From: Acidobacteriota bacterium
GTDB lineage: Bacteria > Acidobacteriota > Terriglobia > Terriglobales > Acidobacteriaceae
Reading direction: 5' to 3'
DNA length: 29,981 nucleotides
Assembly (NCBI GenBank): GCA_023410055.1
Contig: JAEYQK010000086.1
Span: 1 to 29,981, forward strand
The notes under the pieces were generated by a model. That model ran no database searches, had not been told where the DNA came from, and saw nothing but the letters and a program-made list of their open reading frames with translations. This document shows, piece after piece, positions 7,957 through 15,312 of the stretch. Position numbers and translations under genes: made by a program. Position 1 is the first letter of the stretch. Each line of letters begins with the position of its first letter.

Positions 7957-8853
7957 CTAACCTGGGGAAGTTCTTGCCCTTAGTGTGAACACCGTGATCT
8001 CCGGTGGACAGTCAAATCGTATGGGCAACGTGATAACGCCAATCCCAGGATTCGTGTACAACTGCAAGTTCTGGATCTGATAGTGTCCCAGCGGATACTT
8101 CCGCCCGGACTCGGGCAAAACCGGCGCGCCAACAAATGGAATCCGAACCTGCCCTCCGTGCGAGTGTCCTGATAGCTGAAGATCCACCGGATACTTGCAG
8201 ACCCAGTCGGCCATGTCGGGTTCGTGCACCAACAGAACGCAGCCCTCATCGTTGGGTACTTGAGCCATCGTTCCAGGCAGATCGGCAGCACGCTCGACAG
8301 CATCGTCAACACCTGCTATCCATAGCCTGGAACCTGATTTTTCGAGGGGCACGGCATGGTTCCGCAGCACACGAATTTCGGAAGATGCCAGCGCACCAGC
8401 AACAATCGTCGCATTCGTTGCATGGTCGTGATTGCCGAGAATGGCTAACGTCCCAAACTGCGACTGAAGACTACGAAGTAATTCAGCACATGGCTCTGCC
8501 TTGAGCGCCCCCGGGCGATACCGTGGTTTGCCCCAAGGCCGAGTGACGAAGTCCCCAGTAATGGCCACCATGTCGGGTTTTGCCGCGTTGACTAAGTTGA
8601 TGACCTTGAGCAGATGACGTTCACCCAGAAATTCTCCGAAGTGAATGTCGCTGATCTGCGCGATGCGAAAGCCATCGAAAGCGGCCGGAAGACGCTTCAG
8701 CTCTATCTCGAACGAGCGCGTCACAATGTTGTTCGGTTCAATCAGAGCTGAATAGGAACCTAGTGCGATCACGCCAGCACCGGCAAGAAGTCCTTTGCCG
8801 AGAAACTGCCGCCGTGTAACTTTTGTTTCTTCCACTGGAGGAGCTGTAGACAT
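7957..8853 (-). CDS. Tat-exported metallophosphoesterase (YkuE/YaeI-like)
   Basis: This 298-residue protein has a twin-arginine signal (TRRQFLGKG, arginines 14-15, then a Gly/Ala-rich hydrophobic stretch), so it is probably exported folded. Calcineurin-type motifs follow in order: SDIHFGE, TGDFV, LGNHDH and GHSHGGQVRIP. The last is typical of the YkuE/YaeI family, which includes phosphodiesterases acting at the membrane, in some cases on UDP-diacylglucosamine-like lipids. The ATG at 8853 is chosen. A GTG at 8877, with AGGGA four bases upstream, would add MCRILSCG in front and cannot be excluded. The gene is divergent from the nitroreductase, sharing a gap of about 107 bp. The precise substrate cannot be read from the sequence. 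Confidence 0.88.
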   Translation of the reverse strand: MSTAPPVEETKVTRRQFLGKGLLAGAGVIALGSYSALIEPNNIVTRSFEIELKRLPAAFDGFRIAQISDIHFGEFLGERHLLKVINLVNAAKPDMVAITGDFVTRPWGKPRYRPGALKAEPCAELLRSLQSQFGTLAILGNHDHATNATIVAGALASSEIRVLRNHAVPLEKSGSRLWIAGVDDAVERAADLPGTMAQVPNDEGCVLLVHEPDMADWVCKYPVDLQLSGHSHGGQVRIPFVGAPVLPESGRKYPLGHYQIQNLQLYTNPGIGVITLPIRFDCPPEITVFTLRARTSPG

Positions 8854-8960
8854 TCCACAGCTTAAGATGCGACACACCTTTTCCCTGAACCAAAAACAAC
8901 GCCCTGCACAGAATGGCGCAGTCGTCTATACTTTGCCAAGTGTCCATCCGGAGGGTGGGG

Positions 8961-10004
8961 GTGACCACGCCGGCTTTTATGAGCAAGTTTCGACCTTGGA
9001 ATCTATCCGATTCCGATTTTCCGAGCGGTGGCAGTGTGCGCGAACAGCTTGAGTTCGTGCTGCATTACGCTGTCCTTGCGCCGTCGAGTCATAACACGCA
9101 GCCGTGGCTCTTCAGAATCGAAAACGACACAATTGAAGTTTTCGCTGACCGGAGCCGTGCATTACCCGTCTGTGATCCCGATGACCGGCAACTCGTCATC
9201 AGTTGCGGCGCTGCTGTTTATCACATCAGACTTGCCTTCAGGCATTTTGGGCATTGCGATATATTCCAGATTCTCCCCAAGACACACGACGCGGATTTCC
9301 TCGCCATCCTCCGTCCTGGTGAACCATATACGGCCACGCTAGAAGAGCAGCAGTTGTTCCGTGCCATTCAGAAGCGCCGCACCAACCGCTCCCGCTTCGA
9401 AGATCGCAAGGTGCCGGACGGATTACTTGTCGAGCTCCAGCAACTGGCTCGCATGGAAGGAGCAAGCCTGCATATCGTGCGCGGCGACACTCGCCGCAAT
9501 GCTGTGGCCGATTTAGTCGCTGAAGGTGACCGCACACAGATGTCCCAGAAGAGCTTTCGCCGAGAACTCGCGGCCTGGGTCCGCTCCAATCGCAGCACCC
9601 AGCAGGACGGCATCCCAGGTTACGGCTTCGGCTTCACCGACATAGTTTCCGTCGGAGGCCCCTTCGTCATTCGCACTTTCGACCTCGGGGGATTCCAAGC
9701 GGCCAAAGATCGCGAACTGGCAACAGGCTCACCTGTCATCGCCGTGCTGCATACCGAGGCCGACACGCCACGCGACTGGATCGCAGCTGGACAAGCTCTC
9801 GCGCGCGTCCTCCTGCGAGCTCGCGCCGACGGAGTCTGGGCATCATTTTTGAATCAACCAATCGAAGTCGAAAGCCTGCGACCGAAGTTGAGAGACGCAG
9901 TAGATATCACCGGTTTTCCTCAGATATTGTTGCGTATGGGATACGGCCCCGAAGTTCGCCCCACTCCGCGACGCCCGGTGAAAGATGTGATCATCGGCGA
10001 GTAG
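8961..10004 (+). CDS. Acg-type nitroreductase-family protein
   Basis: This 347-residue protein belongs to the Acg branch of the FMN-binding nitroreductase family. The signature LAPSSHNTQPWLFRI near residues 37-51 is followed by DRSRALPVCDP, the conserved RQLVISCGAA segment and a central RRTNRSRFEDR. In mycobacteria, members of this branch respond to hypoxia and nitric oxide and may bind flavin without being active reductases. The start is ambiguous: GTG 8961 has GGAGG six bases upstream, while ATG 8979 (MSKFRPWNLSD) lacks a good site. A TATACT box at 8927-8932 agrees with transcription starting just upstream. The gene precedes nitrosative-stress genes, which fits the family theme. Confidence 0.85.
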   Translation: MTTPAFMSKFRPWNLSDSDFPSGGSVREQLEFVLHYAVLAPSSHNTQPWLFRIENDTIEVFADRSRALPVCDPDDRQLVISCGAAVYHIRLAFRHFGHCDIFQILPKTHDADFLAILRPGEPYTATLEEQQLFRAIQKRRTNRSRFEDRKVPDGLLVELQQLARMEGASLHIVRGDTRRNAVADLVAEGDRTQMSQKSFRRELAAWVRSNRSTQQDGIPGYGFGFTDIVSVGGPFVIRTFDLGGFQAAKDRELATGSPVIAVLHTEADTPRDWIAAGQALARVLLRARADGVWASFLNQPIEVESLRPKLRDAVDITGFPQILLRMGYGPEVRPTPRRPVKDVIIGE

Positions 10005-10037
10005 TTTCGACTGGCAACAGAAAGCAGAAGGCAAGCT

Positions 10038-10226
10038 ATGTACAACGGCAATTTGACTATCGTCCGTGAATTCGACCCCGAGCTGTTTCACAAGAGAGTC
10101 ATGGAACTCGAAGCGCAAGGCTACATCGCCAATCGCGAAACATACAAAGTCACACCCGAAATGAATCCCGAAGACGGCACCATCGTCCACCTTCACTCAA
10201 TCGAGATGAACAGGCAAGACAAGTGA
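10038..10226 (+). CDS. Small hypothetical protein (62 residues)
   Basis: The product is a charged, soluble protein of 62 residues that starts MYNGNLTIVREFDPELF. It has an AGAAGG-type site upstream of the ATG, a helix-prone middle (residues 15-27) and no Cys, membrane segment or known motif. It lies 33 bases after the nitroreductase stop in the same direction and upstream of the RIC gene. I do not recognise the family. The codon pattern and ribosome-binding site favour a real gene, but a chance frame of this length is possible. Confidence 0.55.
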   Translation: MYNGNLTIVREFDPELFHKRVMELEAQGYIANRETYKVTPEMNPEDGTIVHLHSIEMNRQDK

Positions 10227-10281
10227 TCGTTCGTAGCCGACCTGAAGCAGGTTGCAGGTGTCCTGCACGAAAAGAAGGCCG

Positions 10282-10297
10282 CGTGACATAAGTCATC
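10282..10297 (+). promoter_or_regulatory. CRP-like operator upstream of the RIC gene
   Basis: CGTGA-CATAAG-TCATC matches the TGTGA-N6-TCACA pattern in seven of ten half-site positions. It shares the GTGACAT core with the site at 13410-13425. It lies about 70 bp before the RIC start codon, a plausible activator position. Confidence 0.4.
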
Positions 10298-10364
10298 GGA
10301 ACCAATGCACGACCCGCGTAGAGTCGACTCATGGGTTCGAGATTGTCGAACAATGGAGAGTGAA

Positions 10365-11081
10365 ATGGCCACGATGGTAATAAAAACGGTTCGGGACTAC
10401 GCCGTGGAAAATCCCAATGCAACGCGAGTTTTCGAGAAGTATGGAATTGACTACTGCTGTGGTGGCCACAAGCCGCTGGCGGACGCCTGCGCAGCGGCAA
10501 ACGTTGATGTAAACGAGGTCTTGAAAGGAATCGAGAACGGCGGAAGCGCAACTTCGAATGACAACGCAAAAGATTGGCGCCGCGAATCACTGACCGCTCT
10601 GGTAGAGCACATCAATAGCACGCACCACGTCTATGTCAAAGAAGAAGTCCCGCGCTTGCTGCAATTGATCGCCAAGGTCGTAGCCGCTCACGGTGCAAAC
10701 CATCCCGAACTATTGACCGTGCAGCAGACCTTCTCGGGCTTGGGACAAGAACTCTCCATGCACCTGATGAAGGAAGAACAGATTCTCTTCCCCTATGTAG
10801 CCCAGGCAGAACGCAGCGCCAAGACCGGCGAGCCACTTCCGCCGTCCTGCTTCGGCACCGTTCAGAATCCCGTTCGCATGATGATGATGGAACATGACTC
10901 GGCGGGAACTGCTTTGAAAGAACTCAGGGAAGCTACTTCTGACTACGCAGTCCCGGGTGACGCCTGCATCAGCTACAAGACCCTGTATCAGGCGTTGCAG
11001 GACTTCGAAAAGGATCTGCATCAGCACATACATCTCGAGAACAACATCCTGTTCCCGCGAGCGATCGAACTGGAAGGCTAA
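10365..11081 (+). CDS. RIC/ScdA/YtfE family di-iron protein for iron-sulfur cluster repair
   Basis: This 238-residue protein matches the repair-of-iron-centres family, which restores iron-sulfur clusters damaged by nitric oxide or oxidants. The N-terminal ScdA_N domain contains YGIDYCCGG (cysteines 31-32). The hemerythrin-like region supplies the di-iron ligands: H82 and H88 in LVEHINSTHH, H133 and E137 in MHLMKEEQILFP, H177 in MMEHD, and H221 with E225 in HIHLENNILFP. Two start codons are in frame. ATG 10365 is preferred because GGAGAG lies six bases upstream; ATG 10353 is the alternative. The gene is followed by a strong terminator and then the Crp/Fnr regulator. A CRP-like site is upstream. 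Confidence 0.95.
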   Translation: MATMVIKTVRDYAVENPNATRVFEKYGIDYCCGGHKPLADACAAANVDVNEVLKGIENGGSATSNDNAKDWRRESLTALVEHINSTHHVYVKEEVPRLLQLIAKVVAAHGANHPELLTVQQTFSGLGQELSMHLMKEEQILFPYVAQAERSAKTGEPLPPSCFGTVQNPVRMMMMEHDSAGTALKELREATSDYAVPGDACISYKTLYQALQDFEKDLHQHIHLENNILFPRAIELEG

Positions 11082-11094
11082 TCTTCTTGGGAAG

Positions 11095-11114
11095 GGCACG
11101 AGTTTACTCGTGCC
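11095..11114. repeat. Perfect GGCACGAG hairpin
   Basis: GGCACGAG and CTCGTGCC enclose TTTA, giving an 8-bp stem 13 bases after the RIC stop codon. It resembles dispersed intergenic hairpins rather than a terminator, since no T-run follows. Confidence 0.6.
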
Positions 11115-11193
11115 ACCAAGTGCCGTCTGATCAATGCGGCCTCAGCCGCCGAGGTCAGCCCTTCAGTACCAAGCTAGTGATGGTAGGTTCAAA

Positions 11194-11222
11194 GGCGCAG
11201 CGCAACTGCGCCTTTCTCTTTT
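11194..11222 (+). terminator. Rho-independent terminator after the RIC gene
   Basis: GGCGCAG and CTGCGCC form a 7-bp stem around CGCAA, followed directly by TTTCTCTTTT. It separates the RIC transcript from the Crp/Fnr gene. Confidence 0.8.
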
Positions 11223-11254
11223 CAGCTATGAAAACGAAAATAAGCAGAACTCTG

Positions 11255-11260
11255 TACAAT
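11255..11260 (+). promoter_or_regulatory. -10 box very close to the Crp/Fnr start codon
   Basis: TACAAT ends seven bases before the ATG at 11268, so transcription would begin at or next to the start codon. No ribosome-binding site is visible in between, and no good -35 lies 16-18 bases upstream. Confidence 0.45.
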
Positions 11261-11267
11261 ACTCCCC

Positions 11268-11975
11268 ATGGCCGAAGTGAAAGAGAAATCGACCCGTGCG
11301 GTATTCCTAGCCAAAGCACCCGTCTTCTCAGAGCTGACCGAAAGTGAACTAGCATTCCTGGTCCAGCGCACCGTCGCGAAGAACTTCCCTGCCGGCAAAC
11401 TCATCTTCTCCGAAGGTGACGCTTGCCCCGGACTCTACGTAATAGAAACAGGCTTCGTGAAGATCTTCAAAAGTTCCGCCACTGGACGCGAACAGGTTCT
11501 CGCCATCGATGGCCCCGGCCACTCCATCGCCGAACTGCCGGTCTTCGACGGAGGCAGCTATCCTGCCTCGGCCCAAGCCGTTCATGACACTACTTTGTTG
11601 TTCGTCAGTAAGCAGGACTTCCAGGCGCTCTGCATCGCTCACCCTCAGGTGGCCCTGAAGGTACTCCGAGTCGTCGGCCGTCGGCTTCGCGGATTAGTTG
11701 CAATAATTGAGGAGCTCTCTTTCACCACCGTCCGCCAGCGCCTCGCTTCCTTACTCGTTCGGCTCGCCCGCAACGGAAAGCGGTCCGAAGAAGGCCTGCA
11801 GATAGAACTCCCCGCTACAAATCAGGAACTAGCGGCACAGATCGGTACCGTTCGCGAACTCGTCTCGCGAAACCTCAGCCGCCTCCAAGCTGCCCGTATC
11901 ATCACCCTGGAAGGTCGCACGGTGACGATTCCCGACCTCCGCGCCCTCGAAACCGAAGCCGAAACCGAAGACTAA
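11268..11975 (+). CDS. Crp/Fnr family transcription regulator
   Basis: This 235-residue regulator has a cyclic-nucleotide-binding-like beta-barrel (about residues 17-125, with FSEGD and LYVIETGFVKI), a dimerisation helix (about 126-155) and a winged helix. The recognition helix TVRELVSRNLSRL contains R196, E197, S200 and R201. R-E-x-x-x-R is the CRP pattern that reads TGTGA, unlike the V-E-x-x-S-R of FNR. The N-terminal cysteine cluster of FNR is absent, so it probably does not carry an oxygen-sensing [4Fe-4S] cluster. Nitric oxide or redox sensing through haem, as in DNR or HcpR, is possible. TGTGA-type palindromes precede three neighbouring genes. It may be translated from a leaderless mRNA. 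Confidence 0.92.
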   Translation: MAEVKEKSTRAVFLAKAPVFSELTESELAFLVQRTVAKNFPAGKLIFSEGDACPGLYVIETGFVKIFKSSATGREQVLAIDGPGHSIAELPVFDGGSYPASAQAVHDTTLLFVSKQDFQALCIAHPQVALKVLRVVGRRLRGLVAIIEELSFTTVRQRLASLLVRLARNGKRSEEGLQIELPATNQELAAQIGTVRELVSRNLSRLQAARIITLEGRTVTIPDLRALETEAETED

Positions 11976-11995
11976 GTTGGTGCTTGCAAAAACGA

Positions 11996-12026
11996 TTGTG
12001 TAGGGACGGGGCTGCGCCCCGTCCGT
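11996..12026. repeat. Third copy of the GTAGGGACGGGGC hairpin element
   Basis: GGACGGGGC (12004-12012) and GCCCCGTCC (12016-12024) enclose TGC, preceded by TTGTGTAGG as in the pair at 7632-7692. It lies between two converging genes and could act as a terminator in both directions. Confidence 0.85.
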
Positions 12027-12047
12027 CGCGAGAGGCAAAATTGGGTA

Positions 12048-13319
12048 CTACTTACTCATCTTCGGCTGATACACGCAGAACGGCTCTTCATCCATCATGT
12101 TGCCCGTCGCTGCGTACGCCCGCGCCCTGCATCCCATGCAGACATTTCTGAACTCGCAGCAGCCGCACTTCCCTTGCAGATTATTGGTATCGCGCAACTG
12201 CTCGAACGTAACTGAGTTCTCCCATATGTCGCCGAACGTTTGCTGCTTCAGATCCCCAGCAACGACCGGCAAATACCCACACGGGAACACCTCGCCCTCG
12301 TGCGAAATGAAGCATACTCCCGTTCCCGCCAGACACCCCTTCGTCATCGCATTCATCCCATCCGGATGCCCAGATCCCGGATGTCCACCATGTGCTTGGG
12401 GTGCCGCACCCTTCCCCGCAAGGGGAGGGTGCGCTGCCAAGCCTGCCAGTTCCCGATTCTTGTTGATGATGATCCCCGTCGATCCCGGCATTGCCATCTC
12501 CACCGGACCAATCCCTGACTCGGATGTCGCACCCTTCCCCGCAGGAGAGGGCGCGCCTGAAAGCGCCGCCTCTTTCCGCTCCGCCGCTCGCCGCTGACGC
12601 ACCACTCTGAAGTAGTGCGGCGCGCACGTGGCCTTCAGCTCAATCCCGCCCTCCAGCGATTGGTCGTAGAACCAGTTCAGCATCTTTTCGTACTCTTCCG
12701 GTGCGACCATCTGCTCCGCCGCAATATCTACACCGCAGCCCACTGGCACCAGAAGGAAAGTATGCAGCGCGTCGGCACCCAAAGTCTTTGCCAGTTCCAG
12801 CACCGCCGGCAGCTGGTCAGCATTGTGCCGCGCAATTGTCATGTTGATCTGCACACCCATCCCAAGCTGCTTCAGATTGCGCAGCCCATTCACCGCCGCC
12901 TCAAAGGCTCCGGGTATCCCGCGAAACGTATCATGCGTATGGACATCAGCTCCATCCAGACTGATTGACACGCGCTTCACACCCGCATCCCGAATCTTTT
13001 CCGCCACGTCCTTCGTGACAAGCGTTCCATTGGTTGCCAAAGCAACCCTCAAACCCTTCGCTGTCGCGAGCTTGGCCAGATCAAAAATGTCACGTCGATA
13101 GAGCGGTTCCCCACCGCTAAGCACCAAAATCGGATTCGCGTACGCCGCAATCTGCTCGATGATCTCTTTTGCCTTTGAAGTAGGCAGGTCCAGTGGCGAA
13201 CTCAGCTCCGTAGCCGTGGCCCGGCAGTGAATACAGTGGAGATTGCATCCCTTCGTCACTTCCCAAAAGACCAGCCGGGGCTTAGCCATCGCCTGCTTTG
13301 CTGCCATTCCAAAACTCAT
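12048..13319 (-). CDS. Radical SAM/SPASM protein, AhbD/NirJ-like haem-synthesis enzyme
   Basis: This 423-residue radical SAM protein has the cluster motif CNLHCIHC (C25, C29, C32), the SGGEPL segment at 68-73 and the SISLDG strand at 118-123. The C-terminal SPASM-like region has cysteines at 329, 336, 347, 385, 388, 394, 397 and 415. The KATCAPHYFRV segment (229-239) resembles AhbD/NirJ-type enzymes, which remove side chains from iron porphyrins to make haem b or d1. This assignment is likely rather than proven. Residues about 245-323 are a Gly/Pro/Ala/His-rich insertion encoded by palindromic DNA. The ATG has AGGAG six bases upstream. A haem role fits the two large cytochromes that follow, and a CRP-like site lies about 90 bp upstream. 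Confidence 0.8.
   Translation of the reverse strand: MSFGMAAKQAMAKPRLVFWEVTKGCNLHCIHCRATATELSSPLDLPTSKAKEIIEQIAAYANPILVLSGGEPLYRRDIFDLAKLATAKGLRVALATNGTLVTKDVAEKIRDAGVKRVSISLDGADVHTHDTFRGIPGAFEAAVNGLRNLKQLGMGVQINMTIARHNADQLPAVLELAKTLGADALHTFLLVPVGCGVDIAAEQMVAPEEYEKMLNWFYDQSLEGGIELKATCAPHYFRVVRQRRAAERKEAALSGAPSPAGKGATSESGIGPVEMAMPGSTGIIINKNRELAGLAAHPPLAGKGAAPQAHGGHPGSGHPDGMNAMTKGCLAGTGVCFISHEGEVFPCGYLPVVAGDLKQQTFGDIWENSVTFEQLRDTNNLQGKCGCCEFRNVCMGCRARAYAATGNMMDEEPFCVYQPKMSK
12406..12432. repeat. Palindromic element read in frame inside the radical SAM gene, copy 1
   Basis: GCACCCTTCCCC and GGGGAGGGTGC enclose GCAA, forming an 11-bp stem with one bulged T. It encodes the AHPPLAGKGAAP part of the protein's insertion. 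The form is that of an intergenic hairpin repeat now translated. Confidence 0.75.
12529..12553. repeat. Palindromic element inside the radical SAM gene, copy 2 (degenerate)
   Basis: This begins with the same GCACCCTTCCCCGCA as the copy at 12406, then GGAGAGGGCGC, so the second arm has diverged. It encodes GAPSPAGKGAT. The two copies lie 123 bases apart, a multiple of three, so both keep the reading frame. Confidence 0.65.
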
Positions 13320-13409
13320 GTTCTGCTCCTATCCCCACCGAACACTCTGTAATAATTTCACGATAGACAATGTGCGACCCGGCAAGCCGTGAAACATGTA
13401 CAGCCCCCT

Positions 13410-13425
13410 TGTGACATTTATCACT
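13410..13425 (-). promoter_or_regulatory. CRP-like operator upstream of the radical SAM gene
   Basis: TGTGA-CATTTA-TCACT is a nine-of-ten match to the CRP half-site pair with the correct six-base spacer. It lies about 90 bp before the start codon of the radical SAM gene, and a Crp/Fnr gene is encoded 1.4 kb away. Confidence 0.6.
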
Positions 13426-13438
13426 GGAGCAATTACCC

Positions 13439-13470
13439 AAAAATAGAGCCGGACCATTTCGACCCGGCTT
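13439..13470 (-). terminator. Rho-independent terminator after the 7-haem cytochrome gene
   Basis: On the minus strand, AGCCGG and CCGGCT form the stem (13447-13469) and are followed by CTATTTTTGGG. It lies just beyond the cytochrome stop and the 8-bp-period tract, so the radical SAM gene needs its own promoter. Confidence 0.65.
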
Positions 13471-13489
13471 CATTTCTTCCCCGGATTTC

Positions 13490-13529
13490 AGATCACCAGA
13501 TCACACAATCACCTGATCGCCAGATTCCC
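13490..13529. repeat. 8-bp-period GATCACC tract, copy 3
   Basis: Units read agatcacc, agatcaca, caatcacc, tgatcgcc and agattccc. As with copy 1, the tract abuts the stop codon of a minus-strand gene. The unit order (an agatcac-type unit followed by caatcacc) is the same in copies 1 and 3. Confidence 0.75.
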
Positions 13530-15049
13530 TACGGGCTCACCCCTCCCGTATGGCAATCCGAGCAGTTCACCTGCATCAAATCGCCGATATCCACCGGATG
13601 CTTGAACTCCACTCCGTTAATGTTGTTGGATATCTGCTTTCCGGCTTCCGACTGCCCGACCACCATGTGGCAGATCGTGCAATCCTTCTTAATCACTTGG
13701 CCCTCAGCGCTAACATGGTTTCCGTCGTGGCACCGGAAACAGCCCTGGAAGTAGAAGTGCCCGATGTTATCCGGATGCGTTCGCCAGTCCACCCTCATGT
13801 ACGGGAATATGCTGACACTATAGATACGCTGAACTTCCTTTATCGCAGAATCCAGCTTCGCCTTATCCACGTTCTTGCTCGCGTAGAAATCATTGAGGCT
13901 TTTCGCGATTCCCTGCTTCGCCTCATCGTCGCTCTTGTACTCGGCCGTCAAGGCCGCCACAGCCTGCTGCTTGATGAAAGGCGTGCTGACATCCAGCCTA
14001 TGCGCGACTAACGACTGGTCCACCGACCTGTCTGGCGGTATATAAATGTGCGTCGGCCTGTTATGGCAATCGACACAATCCATGTCATGTTTCGGAGTCG
14101 CATCAATCTGCTGCTGGGTCAGAGTCGAGTCCTTCGATTTGAAGACTCGCGTCTGCCCCGTCCGCCTGTTCGTAATCTGCACCCACTGTATGTTCTGTCG
14201 CTTCGGATCCGTCAACGCATACGTAATCTGGTTATCGATATTCATGTGCCAGTGAATGCCCGTTGCTGTTCCCGTGCTCGGGTCTCCACCGCCAGTCTTG
14301 ATCAAGATTTCAATGTCGCGTCGCGTGTTCGCCTCGTCGCTGGCGAAATGCGAGATCAGCTTGTACTGATCGCCAATGAACTTCATAGGCCAGTGACACT
14401 GTTCGCAGGTCTCGGCCGCCGGGCGCAGATTTTCAACTGGCGTCGGAATCGGTCGCGGATACTTATTGAAAGCCGTTGCATAGACCTGATACGCACCCGA
14501 CAGCTTTGATTTCACGTACCACGTCGCACCCGCACCCACGTGACAATCCACGCACCTTACCCTCGCGTGCGGCGACTGTGAATAAGCCGTGAACTCAGGA
14601 TTCATTACCTTATGGCACAGCTGGCCGCAGAACTGCACCGAGTCCGTGAACTCATACGCCTTATAGCTCCCCACGGCACTCAACACAGCAAATATCACCA
14701 CGAAGCTCAAAAAGAACGCGAACGAACTCCGCTGCGCCGGATTGTTGAAGTCGATTCGCGGTAACCGAGGCACCTCGCCTGGAGCCAACCGCCGTCTCCG
14801 ACGCCGCTCCACGACCATGCCGAGAACGATCAGCAGCAAGCCCAGAATCAGGAATGCTGGCATCACCATGTACGCCATGATCCCGATGTAGGGGCTCGGC
14901 CTCTGCGAAATGAGATCGATCAGAAACAGAAAAATGATATTGGCGAGACTGATCGCCGCTAGCGCCGCGCCCACAATGCTGATGCTGTTACGGAATAGAG
15001 CGCGCATGCTCATGTCCACGCCCGATGGCTGGTCCTTGCCGTTCTCCAT
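13529..15049 (-). CDS. Membrane-anchored 7-haem cytochrome c (NapC/NirT-type)
   Basis: This 506-residue protein begins with three membrane segments (about residues 22-46, 54-80 and 109-128), the first two joined by a short loop and the last two by a very basic cytoplasmic loop (ERRRRRR). The periplasmic part has seven haem motifs: one CX3CH (CGQLCH, 141-146), then CxxCH at 166, 215, 325, 437, 457 and 496. The first motif followed by KVMNPE and the CVDCHVGAGA segment are typical of the NapC/NirT/NrfH group, which oxidises menaquinol and passes electrons to periplasmic partners. AAGGAG stands eight bases before the ATG. No nitrite or nitrate reductase subunit is adjacent, so the electron acceptor is unknown. 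Confidence 0.9.
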   Translation of the reverse strand: MENGKDQPSGVDMSMRALFRNSISIVGAALAAISLANIIFLFLIDLISQRPSPYIGIMAYMVMPAFLILGLLLIVLGMVVERRRRRRLAPGEVPRLPRIDFNNPAQRSSFAFFLSFVVIFAVLSAVGSYKAYEFTDSVQFCGQLCHKVMNPEFTAYSQSPHARVRCVDCHVGAGATWYVKSKLSGAYQVYATAFNKYPRPIPTPVENLRPAAETCEQCHWPMKFIGDQYKLISHFASDEANTRRDIEILIKTGGGDPSTGTATGIHWHMNIDNQITYALTDPKRQNIQWVQITNRRTGQTRVFKSKDSTLTQQQIDATPKHDMDCVDCHNRPTHIYIPPDRSVDQSLVAHRLDVSTPFIKQQAVAALTAEYKSDDEAKQGIAKSLNDFYASKNVDKAKLDSAIKEVQRIYSVSIFPYMRVDWRTHPDNIGHFYFQGCFRCHDGNHVSAEGQVIKKDCTICHMVVGQSEAGKQISNNINGVEFKHPVDIGDLMQVNCSDCHTGGVSP

Positions 15050-15213
15050 CCTCGATTCTCCTTCGTGTGTGAGCCCACTTCTCCCACACGGAGCAACTGA
15101 AACTCACCTCAGCCCTCGGGGCCCACTGCCCTCGAGCCAAGTCCTAGACGACCCCACGAAACTCCTAAGACTATCGCAAACCGCGCCTAAATTGGAACTT
15201 TCCTCCAGCCGAA

Positions 15214-15250
15214 CAAAAAACTCGCCGGAAGCAACTCCGGCTCCCGGCGA
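15214..15250 (-). terminator. Rho-independent terminator after the 11-haem cytochrome gene
   Basis: On the minus strand the stem TCGCCGG...CCGGCGA is followed by GTTTTTTG. It lies between the two cytochrome genes, so the 7-haem gene is probably transcribed from its own promoter within 15050-15213. Confidence 0.8.
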
Positions 15251-15261
15251 ATAGACTCACC

Positions 15262-15308
15262 GTAGCGCCGCCGTCCCGGCGACTGTCACGGCGGGCGTCT
15301 CGCCCGCC
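15262..15308. repeat. GCCGCC-type double-hairpin intergenic element, copy 2
   Basis: GTAGCGCCGCCGTCCCGGCG is followed by a perfect stem GGCGGGCG-TCT-CGCCCGCC (15290-15308). It shares the CGGCGGGCGTCTCGC segment with the element at 3638-3682. Confidence 0.75.
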
Positions 15309-15312
15309 AAAC

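Noticed and set aside
7770..7988. A 72-codon frame in the repeat-rich spacer
   Set aside because: It has no ribosome-binding site, overlaps the end of the phosphoesterase gene and includes repeat-derived DNA.
11268..11975. Classical oxygen-sensing FNR
   Set aside because: The N-terminal cysteine cluster is absent and the recognition helix has the CRP-type R-E pattern.
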